Shown here piece after piece: positions 5,731 to 5,982 of a stretch of 5,982 nt of DNA. Every line of letters starts with the position of its first letter. Positions within the stretch are counted from its first letter, which is position 1. The stretch spans positions 1 to 5,982 of the forward strand of contig CALJSD010000009.1 of the NCBI GenBank assembly GCA_937976325.1. Reading direction: 5' to 3'. The notes below the pieces were generated by a model. It had not been told where the DNA came from. It did no database searches and saw only the letters and a program-made list of their open reading frames with translations. The stretch is from an uncultured Carnobacterium sp. Lineage in GTDB: Bacteria > Bacillota > Bacilli > Lactobacillales > Aerococcaceae. A program made the position numbers and the translations under genes.

Positions 5731-5982
5731 TTATTTTACTTCTTTACGAACAATTGCGTATGCGCCAACTAATAACACACTTGCGATTACAACTAGAAGA
5801 TTGTAGTTTGTTGTACCTGTATTTGGTAATTCAGGTTTTTCTTCAGTAGTTGTTGTATTTTCAGTTGTCACTACTGTACTTGGTCCTTCTGTTGTTGTTG
5901 TAACAGTTGTAGGTGCCTCAGTCGTAGTTGTCACTGTTGTTGGAGCTTCCGTTGTAGTCGTTACTGTTGTTGGAGCTTCTGT
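5731..5982 (-). CDS. C-terminal end of a Thr-rich LPxTG-type cell-wall-anchored surface protein (partial)
   Basis: Only the last 83 codons are present; the frame stays open to the right edge, so the functional N-terminal part is not visible. The visible part starts with a Thr/Pro/Glu stalk of 10-residue units (TEAPTTVTTT, three exact copies, then TEGPSTVVTT). An acidic ENTTTTEEKPE segment follows. The sortase sorting signal LPNTG is at fragment residues 52-56, with a hydrophobic span at about 60-78 (YNLLVVIASVLLVGAYAIV) and the charged tail RKEVK. Sortase A would cleave between T and G and link the protein to peptidoglycan; the stalk probably lifts an N-terminal domain through the wall. Asn in the third motif position is an accepted LPxTG variant. 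The terminator follows at once. The adhesin or enzyme function cannot be inferred. A GTG in frame at 5934 is an internal Val codon, not a start. Confidence 0.93.
   Translation of the reverse strand, partial: TEAPTTVTTTTEAPTTVTTTTEAPTTVTTTTEGPSTVVTTENTTTTEEKPELPNTGTTNYNLLVVIASVLLVGAYAIVRKEVK
5863..5982 (-). repeat. 30-bp tandem repeats coding the TEAPTTVTTT stalk
   Basis: Four 30-base units are visible: 5953-5982, 5923-5952, 5893-5922 and a degenerate one at 5863-5892. The array continues out of the window. The first three encode the identical decapeptide but differ from one another at several synonymous third positions. Confidence 0.88.

Noticed and set aside
5731..5934. Separate 67-residue small LPNTG protein starting at 5934
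   Set aside because: The apparent start is a GTG valine codon inside a 30-base repeat; the frame continues unbroken to the window edge, there is no ribosome binding site, and there would be no signal peptide.
5863..5982. CRISPR-like array
   Set aside because: The regular 30-base units are contiguous and in frame, coding a Thr-rich stalk; there are no spacers.
1..5982. A previously undescribed defence, mobile or biosynthetic system
   Set aside because: All coding sequence is explained by five known gene families, and no integrase, transposase, terminal repeats or orphan gene cluster is visible.

Overview
The window looks like chromosomal DNA of a low-GC Gram-positive coccus in the order Lactobacillales. 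A Carnobacteriaceae/Aerococcaceae-type genus such as Granulicatella would fit, but the genus is a guess. The evidence is the AT-rich base composition, strong Shine-Dalgarno sites, a tRNA-Leu T-box leader on leuS, a sortase LPxTG-type wall anchor, an AtlA/AcmA-like LysM autolysin, and an SMK-box (SAM-III) riboswitch before metK. SAM-III is known essentially only from Lactobacillales.

Layout, left to right. Positions 1-1419 (minus) hold the N-terminal 473 codons of leucyl-tRNA synthetase, cut by the window edge. Positions 1441-1660 (minus) hold its T-box leader, with a CUC specifier, a T-box sequence and an attenuator terminator. The leuS promoter lies at 1668-1696, with its -35 box inside the last codons of the next gene. 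Positions 1679-3559 (minus) encode a secreted GH73 glucosaminidase with six C-terminal LysM repeats. Positions 3560-3719 are a divergent intergenic region with the autolysin promoter and possible operator-like repeats. Positions 3720-4280 (plus) encode the tRNA-modifying methyltransferase MnmM (YtqB family). Two bidirectional hairpins (4281-4343) separate it from the convergent metK gene at 4356-5528 (minus). metK carries an SMK-box riboswitch (5535-5591) and an extended -10 promoter. A terminator at 5679-5709 closes the last gene, the C-terminal end of a Thr-rich LPNTG surface protein (5731-5982, minus) that continues beyond the window.

The genes do not form one operon; each appears to have its own control. 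leuS is controlled by uncharged tRNA-Leu through transcription attenuation. metK is controlled by its product SAM through Shine-Dalgarno occlusion. MnmM consumes SAM to finish mnm5(s2)U34 in tRNA, so metK, mnmM and leuS are all linked to translation supply. The autolysin and the LPNTG protein are cell-wall proteins.

I found no mobile element, CRISPR array, defence gene or clearly novel system. The most interesting points concern RNA control: a leuS promoter inside the autolysin gene, with an inverted repeat that only read-through RNA would carry; an enlarged SMK-box linker with a possible decoy for the anti-Shine-Dalgarno strand; and upstream start codons lying inside Shine-Dalgarno sites that would mislead automatic start calling in three genes.
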